Notes: generated from the letters alone by a model not told the origin. DNA of 64,000 bases from Thermothelomyces thermophilus ATCC 42464 (GCF_000226095.1 NC_016478.1:2098001-2162000), one strand, 5' to 3'. Positions 46,616 to 59,125 are shown, numbered from the stretch's first letter. Made by a program: numbers and translations.

Positions 46616-48954
46616 ATGAAGGAGCTACTCGACACGGATCGGGTCAACTTTCTTGTTTGGAGGTTTGTCTCCTCTCACCCCCCTTTGGAACCTCTGGACC
46701 AGGCCAAACGACACCGTATAACGCGGCATGATTGCTGACTCTGCCTACTTTTGTTCGGACTTTCAGGTATCTGCTCGAATCAAGTATGTGCACTGCCGCT
46801 CCAGGCTCCTGTGGAAAGCAACTTGGGCCCGCCCTCTTTTACCTCCTGTGCGTTGCACCTGGGGGAAGGTAAGACTAACCGCCAACAGATTATCGAGAGA
46901 CGGCTGCCAAGCTGCAAAAGGAATGGAGGGTGCATCAGCCTCACAGGCAGTTTGACTTTGCTGCTCATGTCAACACATATGCCCTCGTGTCACTGCTCAA
47001 CAAAGGCCTCATTTACGAAGACTACCAAAGGAAATTTGCGGCTGCGCAAGAGGTACGGATGCCTCGTGCGATTTCATGCCTTTGTTCTCATTCCTCCTCT
47101 GCTTAATTATCCGGGCAGCACCTACCTTTCCTGTTGGGGTTGCACCCGGCATGGAAATGGCGGGTGCGTGTGCGCTGGTGGTGGCTTCGGGCCCAGGGGG
47201 AGGGGCGCTAGTGCCGGGGTACTGACATTTCGTTGCAGGCAGCCCGCGATGTGCCGGCAGCGGCCCAGGAGCCGCCGCGGGGGGTATTTGGGCCATTGAA
47301 ATTCCAGCCCGAGGTAGTGGACGAAAATGGGGAGGACGATGAAGAATCAGAGCCAGAGCCAGAGGCCGAGGAGATCGAGAACCCACGAAAGCGGGCGGTC
47401 GAGCGGCAGCATCACCGCGAATTGTCGCATGGGTCCCCCGCAAAAAGACAGCGGCTCAGCAACGGCTACGAGAATGGGGCCGATTCAGCCACCACGCCAA
47501 TGGAAATCGACCAACCGGCCGAAAACAACCACGCCTATCCGTCACCGCTCGAAGGCGAACAGGCCGAGTCCCCGCTCCTGCGCACCGAGGGCCCGTCGCG
47601 CGGCACGCAGGTCGAAAAGGTGCGAGACCTGACGCAGGACACCGTCTTTCTGCGCCTCAGCCCCGGCGAATGCCCGGATGGTAGCGAAAACCCTATTGTG
47701 CTCCTCTGCGAGTGGAACCCCCGCGACCCAACTCTCTTGGCGACCGCCGGCACAGACGCGCTAGCCCGCATCTGGACGCTGCCCTGTGGGTCCGCCCCGG
47801 ATGCGGATCCTGGTCACGTGGATCCCGCCGGCCGACCGTTCCTGAGCATCGTCGAGGACGACCTGCCCAAGAATGCGGCAGTCTCCGCCATGGCGTGGAG
47901 TTCGAACGGCGAGCTCATTGCGCTTGGAACCGAGCTAGGAAGCAAATCGCGCGTGAGCGTCTGCTCTGCCGACGGAACGAGCCTGCAGCGCTTCGACGGC
48001 CTCGACACGCCCATCACGAACCTCTGCTGGAGCCCCAACAGCAACTTCCTTCTCGCCATCAGCCCGGATGTGAGCAAGGGGGTGGATAATGCCGGTACCC
48101 TGATTCACATCTCGTCTCCGTCGATGGTAAACTCGCTGTCGCATGTCCTAGACCACGACCTGCGTTCCGACAGCCTTGACGCGACATGGATCAGCGAGAC
48201 TGAATTCCTCCTGTGCGGCGGCAACCTTCTGGTCTCTTTCCGATGCACGGAGCAGGGCATCGTTCAGGGCAGGGAGTTCCAAACGGGGAAGGACGAGCGC
48301 TTCAGCCTAGTCGAGTTCGATTGGAGGTCAAATCTGGTTGCTACTGCCAGTGATAAGGGCTACATCGATGTGAGTATCCGTGCGCAGGATTATCTTGGGA
48401 GAAGTCCATGCCATCGCTGACCCCTCTCGCGTATTAGATATGGGACGAATCTGGCAAACGTCGTTCGATTCCGGCTCATGATGGCGGCGTTACCAGCCTC
48501 AAATGGCAGCCGCTACAAGGAGAGCCTGCCGAAGACGAGCGGCTGCTTGTATCCGGAGGTGAGGACGGTGCGATCCTAATCTGGAACGTTCGCAGTGCCG
48601 AGAACAAGCCGAAGTATTCCATCACCATGCCGCCCCCGCTCGCGGTCAACAACCTCTCAATGAGCCCAGACGGGGCACTTATCGCCGTTGCGACGCATGA
48701 TAGGATTCTCGTCTGGAAGATTGGCGATCACATGTTGCCCAAGGCGAGCTGGGTGCCACAATCGGGCTGGCAGAGTCCCAGCTCGGGCAGCGACACCGAG
48801 GACGCCATTCCTTGCTTGGGCTGGGATTGCGAGGGGAAGCGCCTGGTCTACGGGCTGGAGAACAGGGTAAGGAGTGATTGAACGCTGTCGGTCGGGTCAT
48901 TGCTGACTTCTTCCCCAGCTTGCCGTCATCAGCGTTCGAGAACACGAGAGGTGA
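46616..48954 (+). CDS. LisH-WD40 protein, Sif2/TBL1-like
   Basis: Six exons, 46616-46662, 46767-46783, 46889-47052, 47239-48369, 48438-48866 and 48919-48954, give 607 aa. The join over a 17-bp exon rebuilds a LisH motif, VNFLVWRYLLESNYRETA (residues about 10-27), which is strong support for this microexon. An acidic, Glu/Ser-rich linker with a basic KRQR patch follows, and from about residue 200 to the end there are WD40 blades, for example 'LLATAGTDALARIWTL', 'LVSGGEDGAILIWNV' and 'LIAVATHDRILVWKI'. This layout is that of Sif2 in the yeast Set3 histone deacetylase complex and of animal TBL1 in NCoR/SMRT. A role in chromatin repression is inferred. The last exon is 36 bp and ends in 'SVREHER'; without it the frame would stop a few codons into the intron. 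Confidence 0.88.
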
Positions 48955-50471
48955 TAATTACCTGACCAAGATCGAAACCGAAACACTCACACCGTTTGCC
49001 GCGATGGGCCGGGGATCCAGCTTTGGTAGACGGCCCCCGGGAGGTGTCTTTGGGTGAACTCATCCGAGCCGAGGAAGCAAAAACACTCGTCTGTTGGCTC
49101 GATTGCCTCTCGACCAAAGGAAGCTGCAAGCAGCGGATATTCGACCACGTAATACCCGAGGCGGCCGCGTCACTCAAGATATCGCCGTCATTGCCGTAGC
49201 AGGATCCTGACGTCAGCGCCCCTACGAGAGGCCCCCGGGGTTGGGGATCGCCATCCAGGTCGGCACCACCCTTCCGAACCACCTTGTCTCAAAAGCAATG
49301 GTTCGATCTCGGCGAGGATGCACCGCCGAGAACCTAGGCGGCTGCGCTGGATAGGTTGCTGCGGATGGGGTCTCGCGCCCCTCGCGGAATGCAGGCCGAC
49401 TGCCCTTGGATTGGGAATATGGATATCTGGCAGCCCACCCTGCATTGCTATATCTCGCCGAGCGGAGGGGCGGGAATGGGCAGGTTCCATATGGTTTTGC
49501 CGGTCCTCCTTTTTTTGATTGCCGTAGACGGGTTTTTGACCCAGGGAGACATGTCCAACAGACATTTCGCCTTGATCAGCAGCTTGCGTGTACCATTGTC
49601 ACCAGGATATAAGCACCTCGTCGCCATTGTTTTGTCTCGATCGGGCGTACTTGCGGAAAGAAATCCCCCCCCCCCCCGGGCGTGGACTACCGATTTGGTC
49701 TGGTGACTGGCGATTAGGAGTGGAAAAGGTCAGCGTTTGAATTCGTCTACGAATCACTTCAAGGAGCTTTTTTTTTTTTTTCCAATGTTGAGCGGGAAGG
49801 TGAAGGGTCAATGGGCGCGGGACAAATGGGATTGTATTGGCTAAGGACTATGAGCGATAGCAGCGCAGTCAAATTTGGACCAAGATGCATATCTGTCTCA
49901 GTGTCGTCCGTTTGTACCTTGTGTAATTATTAATGATAGTAGTTTTGAGTAGGTTCTGGTCGGCAGGAGTAAGGCATCGGCAATAAGCCAATCAGACAGA
50001 AACAATGCTTTGTCATGTCGCGCACTCATGTCATCAGCTGGGCTTGGCTTGGAAGAACTCGCATATATGTACTTAATACATACATGTATTTCAAACTAAC
50101 ATTAACAAGATGGATTCGTATACAAGACCCGTATATAAATCAGGCCATCTCAAATCATGCCGTGTATAACGTGACGAGCTCTATCCGGTGAATGGCCATC
50201 GAATCCCCACGTGCCATGCAATGCTCTCCTTTTTTTTTTTTTCTCTCCTTCTCCCCTTTTCTTCCTCTTTTTCCTTTCTAATTTTTTGTTTTTTTGCCAA
50301 CCCGAACGCCGGTGCTGTGCTATTCATGAACACGACAACCCTCAGACCCTAGCTTTTAAGAATGATGGATAACCGCTTTACTTCAACCATTCTTCCCTTG
50401 TATGGATGCCTTTGGTTTCGAAAAGGAATAAGAGCTTTGGTTTTCTGAATTCTCTTTAAATGTTTCTTTTT
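48955..50471. other. Convergent spacer between SIF2-like and MFS exporter genes
   Basis: About 1.5 kb, presumably the two 3' UTRs and unassigned DNA. It contains a C13 run (49665-49677), a T14 run (about 49768-49781) and a T run near 50230-50243. No gene is seen. Confidence 0.5.
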
Positions 50472-52445
50472 TTAGACGGCACTCCTCGCGTCCTTATCCA
50501 ACTTTGGCAAGTTCGCGTTGGCCGAGCCCTCCAGGATCTCCTTCTCGTCCGGGGTGTTGGCGCGCTCCTCCTCAGAGGGGGTGCCGGGGGCAGCAGGTGT
50601 CGCCGCCGCCGCCTCCTCTGGTGGCATGGTGGCGGGGAAGGTCGGGGCGAAGGCGCTCTTGGCGCGGATCTTGGGCCCGTAAAGGTAGAAGATGATGGGG
50701 ATGGGGACGAGAGCGGCGGCGACGCAGCCGAGCAGGGTGGAGGCCCACTGGATGCCCATGCCGTCGAACATGTAGGTGGAGAAGAGGGGGAAGCCGGCGC
50801 CGGCGAGGGAGCGGAGGAAGGTGTTGCCGGCGATGGCGGAGGCGGCGAACATGAGGTAGGCGTCGACGAGGTAGTTGAGGGCCTGGAGGAAGATGGAGGC
50901 GAGGCCGAAGCCGCTGAGCAGGCCCGAGAGGGTGGGCACGATCCAGTGGATGTCGCGGCGGTAGCCGGACCAGCCGAACCAGAAGAGGCCGGCGGCGAAG
51001 GCGACGCCGCCGGCGATGACGCTGGGCAGGCGCCACTCGGGGACGGGGACGCCGCGGTTGGCGGCCAGCTTGCGCTGGTACCAGGGCTGCTGCAGCACGA
51101 TGGTGATGCCGGCGACGATCTGGCCGAGGATCATGCCGAAGAAGGTCAGGCCGGCCACGCCGGGCTTCATGCCGTGGACGCCCTGGAAGACGAAGGGGTA
51201 GGCGGTCAGGAAGAGGTAGAGCAGGCCGTAGATGAAGGCCATGTAGACGGACAGGAGGGTGACGATGGGCTCGGTGAAGAGCAGGCGCATGGGGCGCGAG
51301 AAGTTCTTGGTGATGAGCTCGCGCAGGTCGACCTCGATCTCCTCCTGCTTGGCGTGGATGCCCCAGTTGAGAGTGCGGCGGCGCAGCTCGGCCGCCTTGT
51401 CGATCAGGATGACGGGCGGGTACGTCTCGCGCAGGAAGACGAGGTCGAGGACGAAGGCGAGCCAGCCCATGAAGGAGACGATCCAGGAGGTCCAGCGCCA
51501 GCCGAGGTGGGACTCGGTGATGAAGCCGCCGATGAAGGGGGCCAGCAGCGGGCCGGTGAAGACGGTCATGGAGAAGACGGTGATGGCGATGCCGCGCGTC
51601 CGGTTGTCGAACATGTCGGAGAAGACGGCGGCGACGACGGCCAGGGGGGAGGCGCCGAAGAAGCCGGCGAAGAAGCGCGTGATGAGCACCGTCTGGAGGT
51701 CCTTGGCCACCGCGTTGGCCGTGTTGAAGATGGAGAAGCCGAACATGGAGATGACCAGGGGCAGGCGGCGGCCCTTGAGCTCCGACAGGGGCGCCCAGAA
51801 GGTCGGGCCGGTCGCGAAGCCGAGGACGTATAAGGAGACGCCGAGGAGGGAGACCTCGGGCGAGACGCCGAACTCGACGCCTACCGCCCGGGTCGCGGTC
51901 GAGAAGATGCTCGAGCCGAACGCGGCCGTCATGGTGGTGAAGCCGAGCATGGCAGCCGTGGCAAGCCTGGGAAGGGGGGAGGTCACCCGATGTCAGCCAC
52001 ATGGGTCATCCAAGACAAAAAAGGTAAAAAGTAAACACAAAGGCCGGATCATCACTCACTTCTTCTTGAGCGGCCAGTTCTGGGCGTGCAGGGGGTCGTC
52101 GGGCCCGTCAAACTCGACGACGTAGTCCTCCTGGTTCGGCAGCAGTGGTGGGTAGGGCTTGCCGGCGCCAAAGTTGGGCAGCGGCTTCTTCCACTCCTTG
52201 CTCTTGGCCCGCCCTACCGTCCCACTGTGCTGGCTCCGGGCGGTCTGGATCCGACTCAGCTCCGTGGGGTCGCGCTCCAGGTCCCGCTGTGTCTCGACCC
52301 GGCTCATCCCTGGGCGCGACGCCCCTGAAGAGGAGGAGCTTGATACGGATGATGCCGAGACCACCCGTTCGATTTCTTCGCTGCGACGCCCGGAAGCATC
52401 GAGCTCGGCCGCCTCGATGGCGCGGTCGATGTCGCCGAGTGTCAT
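50472..52445 (-). CDS. MFS drug/polyamine-type exporter (DHA1 family)
   Basis: Two exons, 52060-52445 and 50472-51966, give 626 aa. The 93 bp intron starts GTGAGT and ends in CCCAG, giving '[15 protein letters not shown]'. A soluble N-terminus of about 125 residues ends with the typical '[13 protein letters not shown]', and twelve hydrophobic segments follow. The loop between helices 2 and 3 reads [11 protein letters not shown], matching the MFS signature, and '[14 protein letters not shown]' between helices 4 and 5 is usual for fungal DHA1 proteins of the Tpo1/Flr1 kind. These are plasma-membrane proton antiporters for polyamines, drugs or organic acids; the substrate cannot be read from the sequence. 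The Ser-rich N-terminus offers phosphorylation sites. On the plus strand the region before the start (52453-52493) is CT-rich. Confidence 0.88.
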
Positions 52446-54176
52446 TGGAACGTCTCTCTCTCTGTCTCCCTCCCTTCTCTCTCTCTCTCCCCCCGGTGCT
52501 ATCTAGGGGGATGCCGATAGCACAACAACAAGAGAATCAACAACAGCAGTTGAAGTTAGGTCGTCAGGGAAACGAAGTAAACCTGGAAAAGACAGGCCAG
52601 CCAGCAAACCAATTTCAGCAATAAGGGGGACCTCGTTCTTATTCTTCAACACCGACAAGTGAAACACTGGTCAGCTGTTCGTCCCTAATGTGCAGTGGAC
52701 TCTGGGGTTGGCACGGAGAATGAACAATGATGATGAAATTCGCCTCCTGGAAGACCGGGGGAACTGGCACCCCTAAATAAGGAGAAGACTGATCTACTAC
52801 TACACTACACATCCCGGGCAACTTCCTGGTGCCCAGCGGGCAAGGAGCAGTGATTTATGGATCTTGCTGGAAGAGAGATAGCACCAAACTGCGAGTCCCA
52901 CATCGGGCCCTTTGCGCCATGCGTTCCATGCGAGCCATGCGTGCCCCCGCCAAGCCCTCCTTCGGAGGTCTGCCGAACCCTGCTGATGGGGGGCCTCGGC
53001 ACTCGCGCTTTTGAGGGCCGCCACCTACCTACAACAACCACTGCCGGATTACCAATTTTGGTCCGCCCGCCCAGACTTTAATGGAATCAGCAGACTTCTT
53101 TGTCAGCCATGCATCAGACCGAAAACAAAAAAAAATCATGAATTCGGCGGTGCCGCCGTTGAATTGAACATTAGTACGGATTATATTCCGTCATCATTGA
53201 TTACTTTCTGGACAGAGCGTGCCTCGGGAGCTGATAACGCCTCTCCCCCCGGGAGCCGTTGTCGAATTTTCTTTCCGAAGGGGCAAGCCACCCTGGCCCA
53301 ATGGTTCGATCGAGGTGCCTTCAAGGGCCGCTCATCTCCCCAAACCCACCCGGCAACCCCCATCCGAGTCCCGCCCTCGCAGCCCGAAGGTGGAGCGCGA
53401 CTTGAGATCAGAGATACGCATTGTTTAAAGGAGCGTGCGCTAGTGTCCTGATTTGAAATACGGATACGGATCCCGATACCCTCCTCATCATTTTTTGTTG
53501 TTGTTGTTGTTGTCGAATCTCGGCCCGTGCCTAGAATGGACATGCCCTGGGAGGTTGACTGCTCCTTCCGGAGATAGTGAGACGGCTTTCGGCTGCAACA
53601 AGTTACTCGTATGCTTTAACTTGAATCGCGAGGTCCGTCTTAAGTCCGCTCGTTGATGTGTCTTGACGTAATCCTACAGCGCCGCCACGATTTCGGATAC
53701 TATGATTTGCATTGACCAATCATCAGTGGCGCATCCCGGCCGTCTCGAACGATGCACGGCATCCAAGACGGCGTCTCCGGTTGCAACTTGCCGCTGCCGG
53801 GAGATTTTTTCTTCCAATCTAGCGACTTCATCTCCCCATCGCAGCCCAACAGCGGGTTGCCAAGAACTCTTACTTGGTATTATTAGAAGGTCCAGATTTT
53901 TACTTGTAACTTACTGATCCCTTACTACAGTAGTTGCTGCAACTTATCTCTTGTGAAATTTTTGCCCCAGCCGCGAATTGCCGTTTCTGCCCGAGGATAC
54001 CCTTGTTTGCTCTCTTTCGTTTCCGCCCCAGCCTGCCTCGAACATGCCGATCCAGCAAGTCGCCGCACTGGAAAGCTTAAGCCTTACCATAGCGAATCCG
54101 CACACAGTGGATGCATCACGAACATTCCCGTATCCACCAAGAGACGCACGTCCCACACGCGTCTCTTGCAACCCGA
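52446..54176. other. Spacer between two minus-strand transporter genes
   Basis: About 1.7 kb containing the promoter of the MFS exporter and the 3' UTR of the sugar-type transporter. A CT-rich run (52453-52493), GTACGGATTA (53174-53183) and a short GTT repeat (about 53495-53514) are visible. No gene is supported. Confidence 0.5.
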
Positions 54177-55997
54177 TCACCGCACGCCCCAGTTGTCGTC
54201 CTCCAACAAGCTGGCCGCCTCTTCCAGGCTCAGCCCTGCCGTCTCGGGATAGAACTTCCAGATCAGGCCGGTTCCGACGGCGCATATTGCCGCATACAGC
54301 ACAAACGTCCACGATGGAGTGAGGGCCTCCATGAGCAGCAGGAAGGTCAGCCCTATGACAAAATTTGCCCCCCAGTTGGTTGCCGTGGCAATGCCGCTCC
54401 CAAGCGACCGCACGTTGAGCGCAAACAGCTCGCTCTGCATCCACGGCACGTTTCCGAGCCCCATGGCGTAGCCGGCCACGTACATCATGAAGCTGATGAG
54501 GATCGTGACGGCCGCCCCCCGGGCCGGAGGGGGTTGGGAGGGAGCGTCGTCGGCCGCGTCCGTCGCGGCTATGTCGATGAAGGAGAAACCCCACGCGGCG
54601 AGGAGGAGCCCCGCGGCCATGACCGGGACGGACCAGAGCAGGATGCGCCGTCTCCCGATGCGATCGATCAGAAAGAGCGCTGCCAGGGTGAAGATGAAGT
54701 TGGTGACGGCCACGACCAGCGAGGTGAGAGTCGGGATCGGGAAGCCGAGCATCGTAAAGATGGTCGCCGAGAAGTACATGAGCGAGTTCTGTCATGCCTG
54801 GTCAGATCAGCGGAAACCAACACACACCGCCGGGCGGGAGCTCGTGGGCACTCACGAATCCGCACAACTGCTGTAGCCCCTGGAGTAAGCAAGCAATCGC
54901 CAGGGCCCTGCGGTTCCGCCTCACCACCACCAGCTCGGCAACCGCATCGGGCAACCAGCTCGTCCCGCCGGCATTCCTCGCCCCTCTCAGCCTCCTCGCC
55001 TCGCTCTCCTCCCTCACCTCCACCTCGATCCCCTTCACCGTGGCATCCACCACCGGCCCCTTGCCCCCGTGCACCTTCTCGACCACCCTCCGGGCCTCCC
55101 TGACCCTCCCCCCCATGACCAGCCACCGCGGCGTCTCGGGCATGACCGCCATCACGACGGCCTGAACGACCGCAGGCACCGCGCCCAGGCCCACCATCCA
55201 CCTCCACGCCGTCCCTTCCTTGCCGTACTCGCCGAGCAGCCAGCCGATCACGTAGGCGGCCACCTGGCCGAGGGTGATGAAGATGACGTTCATGGTCACC
55301 AGCCGGCCCCGGATGGCGGCCGGCGACAGCTCGGCGAGGTACAGCGGCACGACGAAGCTGGCGGCGCCGACGGCCATGCCCACGACGGCGCGGCCAAAGA
55401 CCATCACGGTGACCGAGTGGCTGGCCGCCTGCACGAGGGCGCCGAACGCGAAGAGCGCGTCGGCACCGAGGACGACCCGCTTGCGGCCCAGGCGGTCGGC
55501 GAGCACGGAGGAGAAGGGCGAGACCAGCAGGGCCAGCAGCGACGTGGCCGACGTGATGATGGACTTGTCGAGCGCCGTCAGCGGCCGCGAAGAGAGCGAG
55601 GTCCCCAGCGAGACGAGCGTTGACGAGATGACACCTGTGTCATCTAGGGGAAAATAAGACCAAAGGATGGTGCTGTGTTTAGTATTTTATGTTTTTTGTC
55701 TTTCCGCATGGGGAGCCGAGAGGAATGATGAGAGGAGAAAAACAAGAAGGGGGAAAGGGCGGGCTTACAGCCGAAGAGGAGACCCGAAATGCCGGCCGAG
55801 AAGGTGAGGAGGTAGATGAAGAGGGTCGAGGAGGTCGCGGCACCGTCATGTTCGTAGGCTTCCCTGTCGTTGTGGATGTTTTCAAGGTTGTCGTTGTCGT
55901 GGTCGTGGTCGTGATCGTGGTCGTGGTGGTTGTTGTCGTCGTGGACGAGGCGGTCAGCCTCGCGGCGCGAGATGAGAGGCTCTTCTGCGCTGCTCAT
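54177..55997 (-). CDS. MFS sugar-porter, myo-inositol-transporter-like
   Basis: Three exons, 55769-55997, 54856-55643 and 54177-54788, give 542 aa. Joins restore 'GLLFGYDTGVISS' and 'QQLCGFNSLMYFSATIF', both hallmarks of inositol/sugar porters. Other signatures are 'LADRLGRKRVV' (about residue 115), 'PETPRWL', 'DRIGRRRIL' and the C-terminal 'YPETAGLSLEEA'. Twelve membrane segments are expected. The best guess is a proton-coupled myo-inositol transporter of the plasma membrane, but substrate is inferred. The ATG at 55997 is preferred over a further upstream one because upstream sequence reads as non-coding. The N-terminus has a striking His/Asp tract at residues 19-37, encoded by a hexanucleotide-type repeat. 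It diverges from the dehydrogenase gene across 620 bp. Confidence 0.87.
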
Positions 55998-56616
55998 CGT
56001 TACTGCATCGTTAAACCGTGATCCGATCCCGAATCTGCCGCTTCTGTAGCTACGTAGTACGGTATCGTAGGCATAGCACTGTCCCCGTGCTATTGTTTGG
56101 GCGCCGAGTCGTGGTGTTGCAGTCGGGATGCCACTGCCGAGTCGGTGTGGAGCGCAGAGCGTTGTTCGTTCGTCGGTTTCGGGAGAACAAACCCCTTGAT
56201 GACAGCTCGAGAGTCGGAGCCCCGGCCCGGCCACTATCCGACTTCCGTTTCCGGCTCCACTTCTCTGCTGCCAGCCCGCCAAGAAGCACCTGAAATCGCC
56301 AAGGGGTGAGGAGGCCTTGCCCCAATCGAGGAGTCCAGCGCTCAGACCAGGACCGTTTCAGAGCTGCTGCTTGTCGATCGCATCTGCATCAAGAACATGC
56401 CCCCTACGGAGTGAACTACGGATCTCTGCGGTCGAACATCCCATTATCCCGTCTTCTCAAGGATGCGGTGAGTTTTTCGAAGCGTCTTTCTTCTTCGATG
56501 CACGGCTATTTTTCCACTTTAGTCTAATAATCATTATTTATCCATTCCCTCCCTTCACCGCAGCAGCACGCACCAGCCAGCTTCAAGCTCAAATTGACAC
56601 ATCTCAACAGCTCGCC
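55998..56616. promoter_or_regulatory. Divergent spacer between the sugar porter and dehydrogenase genes
   Basis: About 620 bp shared by two divergent starts. A CCTACGGAG sequence occurs near 56402. No clear TATA element or named operator is seen. Confidence 0.45.
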
Positions 56617-57827
56617 ATGCCGCCAACCGCCCCACCGCCCCAGCGCGACTCGTGGTTTGCGCCCCTCACGATCGATCTCATCGTAAAGGTCTTGAAGACG
56701 AGTTTCTTCCACCCCTTTGTCGCATGGATCATCCCGCTCTGCTTCCGCGCCCAGAACATGTTCTGGGACGCGCCGCCCATGCTGGTGTCGATCGCCTGGG
56801 CTTCATTCATTACCCTCTGCTGGATCGCCGGGGTCATCAATAACAGGATAGCGTTCGGCCTGCCGCGCGAGGTCGATCTGAGCGAGGAGGTCATCGTCAT
56901 CACGGGCGGCGCCAGCGGGCTGGGCCTCCTGCTCGCCGAGGTGTACGGGATGCGCGGGGCCACCGTCGCCGTGCTGGATGTGGCTGAGATGGAAAACGGC
57001 GAGGCCCGCGGCGTCACCTACTACAAGTGCGACGTGACGGATAAGGACCAGGTCGCGCGGGTCGCGGCCGAGATTGAGAGAGATGTGAGCTTTCAGAGCC
57101 TCTTTCTTTTTTATTCCTCCCTCCTCTGCTTCCTCCCTACATTAGTTAGGTAGAACTGTCTGCTAACCCCTCTACTCCTTTTTTTTTTTTTTTGCAGCTT
57201 GGTACCCCCACGATCCTAATCAACAACGCGGCCGTCGTCGTCGGCAAGCCCCTGCTCGAGATGTCCTTCGCCGAGATCGAAAAGTCGCTCTCGACCAACC
57301 TGCTGAGCCACTTCTACACCCTCAAGACCTTCCTGCCGGCCATGGCGTGCAACGAGGCCGGCGGTACCGTCGTGACCCTCTCGTCCGTCATCGGCACCGT
57401 GGGAGCCGCCCAGCTGACCGACTACGCGGCAGCCAAGGCGGGCGTCTCGGCGCTGCACCGCTCGCTCGCCGCCGAGCTGCGCCGCTCCCACCCGCGCATC
57501 CGCACCGTCCTCGTCACCCCGGGCCAGCTGAGCACCCCGCTCTTCCACGGCGTCCGGACCCCCAACCGCTTCCTCGCCCCCGTCGTCGAGCCCGTCGACG
57601 TCGCCAAGGAGGTCATCGCGGCCATCGACAGCGGCCGCAGCGCCGCCATCGCCATACCCCTCTACGCCAGGTGGATCGACTGGTACAGCGTCCTCCCCGC
57701 CGGCCTGCAGGCCATCGCGAGGCGGCTGGCCGGCGTCGACACGGCGATGCAGACGTTTGTGGGGAGGGCGGGGTCGGGAGGGGAGAGGAAGGAGGGCAAA
57801 GGGGACGTGTTGATACAGGCGTTTTAG
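56617..57827 (+). CDS. Membrane-anchored short-chain dehydrogenase/reductase (SDR16C/RDH10-like)
   Basis: Two exons, 56617-57084 and 57198-57827, give 365 aa. The intron (113 bp) ends in a long T run and TTTGCAG. An N-terminal hydrophobic part with one or two helices (residues about 25-75) precedes a classical Rossmann domain: the nucleotide site TGGASGLG near residue 96, 'NNAA' near 165 and the catalytic YAAAK at residues 232-236, preceded by 'TLSSVIG' with the catalytic Ser. The acidic residue after the second strand ('VAVLDV') suggests NAD rather than NADP. This layout is that of lipid-droplet or ER SDRs related to human RDH10/DHRS3 and to fungal homologues, acting on retinoid- or sterol-like lipids. 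The true substrate is unknown. Confidence 0.87.
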
Positions 57828-59125
57828 AGTTTAAAGTTCTAGAGATGGAGAGGAGGCGTCAACGCTGGCGCTGGCGCTGGCGCTGGCGGTGAGCGCTGAG
57901 CGCTGGATCTACGCCCTTGGAGGAGTTGTGTAAGAGTAGAAGGGAAAAAAAGATGGATGTAATTGTAGGTCGAGAATGAGCATGTCTGACACGCGGATAC
58001 TGCTCGTGTTTACTGTAGCAGATGGGTGGCGGAATCAAGTATCATAACCTTAATCGATCATTACCTTCTCAAGGCCTTTAGTATACCTAAGGTAGGTAGG
58101 TACATATATGTTACGTAGGCGGGTATGGCAAACCACCCGGCTAATACCGCAGGAAAGAATTGCTGAGCACCCGAGGTTGGCACTTGACTGCGGCTCCCTG
58201 CCTTTGGTTTCTGACCTGAATGAGTACCGAAACAAGTTGGCCTTCCACTATCGTGCAAAACAAGGTGGTATACGCCTCCCAAGAACCGGTGAAGTACATT
58301 TTCGATGATGGCACGACCTTCCGGTTCACACAAGAAGGTCGGACCGACCCTTCTCTGCTGTTCTTAGCGTTTTAGGACCTAGACAGCACCACTGTGCGCA
58401 ACTCAACCCGGCACGGCAGATCTTCCCAGAGCAGCAATGACTTATGCCCTATATCGGACAGCCTGGGTGAGAAAACCCTCTCTGCAGCACTTCGCGAATG
58501 CTCCACAGCAGGATACTGACGACAGCAACGGGATCTGATGGCTTGTGTCTGATGAAAGGAACGGGGCCCGTTGCCGTTCTAGCAACTTCATCGTTATATA
58601 CCACCGCTTCTCATCCAAAGAGACCACCAAGAAATATCGTGCAGTCAAGAACGAGCAAACCAACGCTCAGCAGACCGCGTGACTCCGTCTTTTGATAAGA
58701 TGGAGACGCAGCCTCGCGACACCTCTAAACAACCATGGCGTCTATGCCATCGCGCTGGTATGCTTCCAGGTCCCCCCTCCACACTCAACTAACCTTTGCC
58801 GGCTCTTTCCATCTTTGGTTTCGAGTTTGAATGTTGGCGGTAGCCATTCAGCACGAGCCCGTGACCCCAAGTCGCGAAGATGATGAGCATCGGTATGGCA
58901 GGCACGACCCTTCCGGAATGATAATGTAGAAACGTGCAGTTGCCTACATTCGTATTGCGCCTGTTCCTCGCGCGCCCGTCCTGCACTGAATGCTCCTCTT
59001 GCTGTTCAATTCCGATGCACGTCAGTTAGACCTCAGGTTGTTCCCTCAACGCACTTCGACCTCAATACCCGGATAGGCTGCCATACCCGCAACCGCGCGA
59101 CCCATTATACATAACAACGCTGACC
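57828..59125. other. Spacer between the dehydrogenase and pseudokinase genes
   Basis: About 1.3 kb without a supported gene. A CGCTGG hexamer repeats about four times directly after the dehydrogenase stop (57862-57887), and a CCTAAGGTAGGTAGGTA run lies near 58085-58101. Confidence 0.5.
57862..57887. repeat. Hexanucleotide repeat (CGCTGG)4
   Basis: About four direct copies of CGCTGG in the 3' region of the dehydrogenase gene. Confidence 0.75.

Noticed and set aside
50460-51833. Plus-strand frame of 457 codons, very Gly/Glu/Asp-rich
   Set aside because: Antisense shadow of the MFS exporter; composition follows from reading GC-rich membrane-protein codons backwards.
55644-56282. Extended start of the sugar porter with about 95 more N-terminal residues
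   Set aside because: The added part reads as non-coding leader, while MSSAEEPL at 55997 starts a typical transporter N-terminus.
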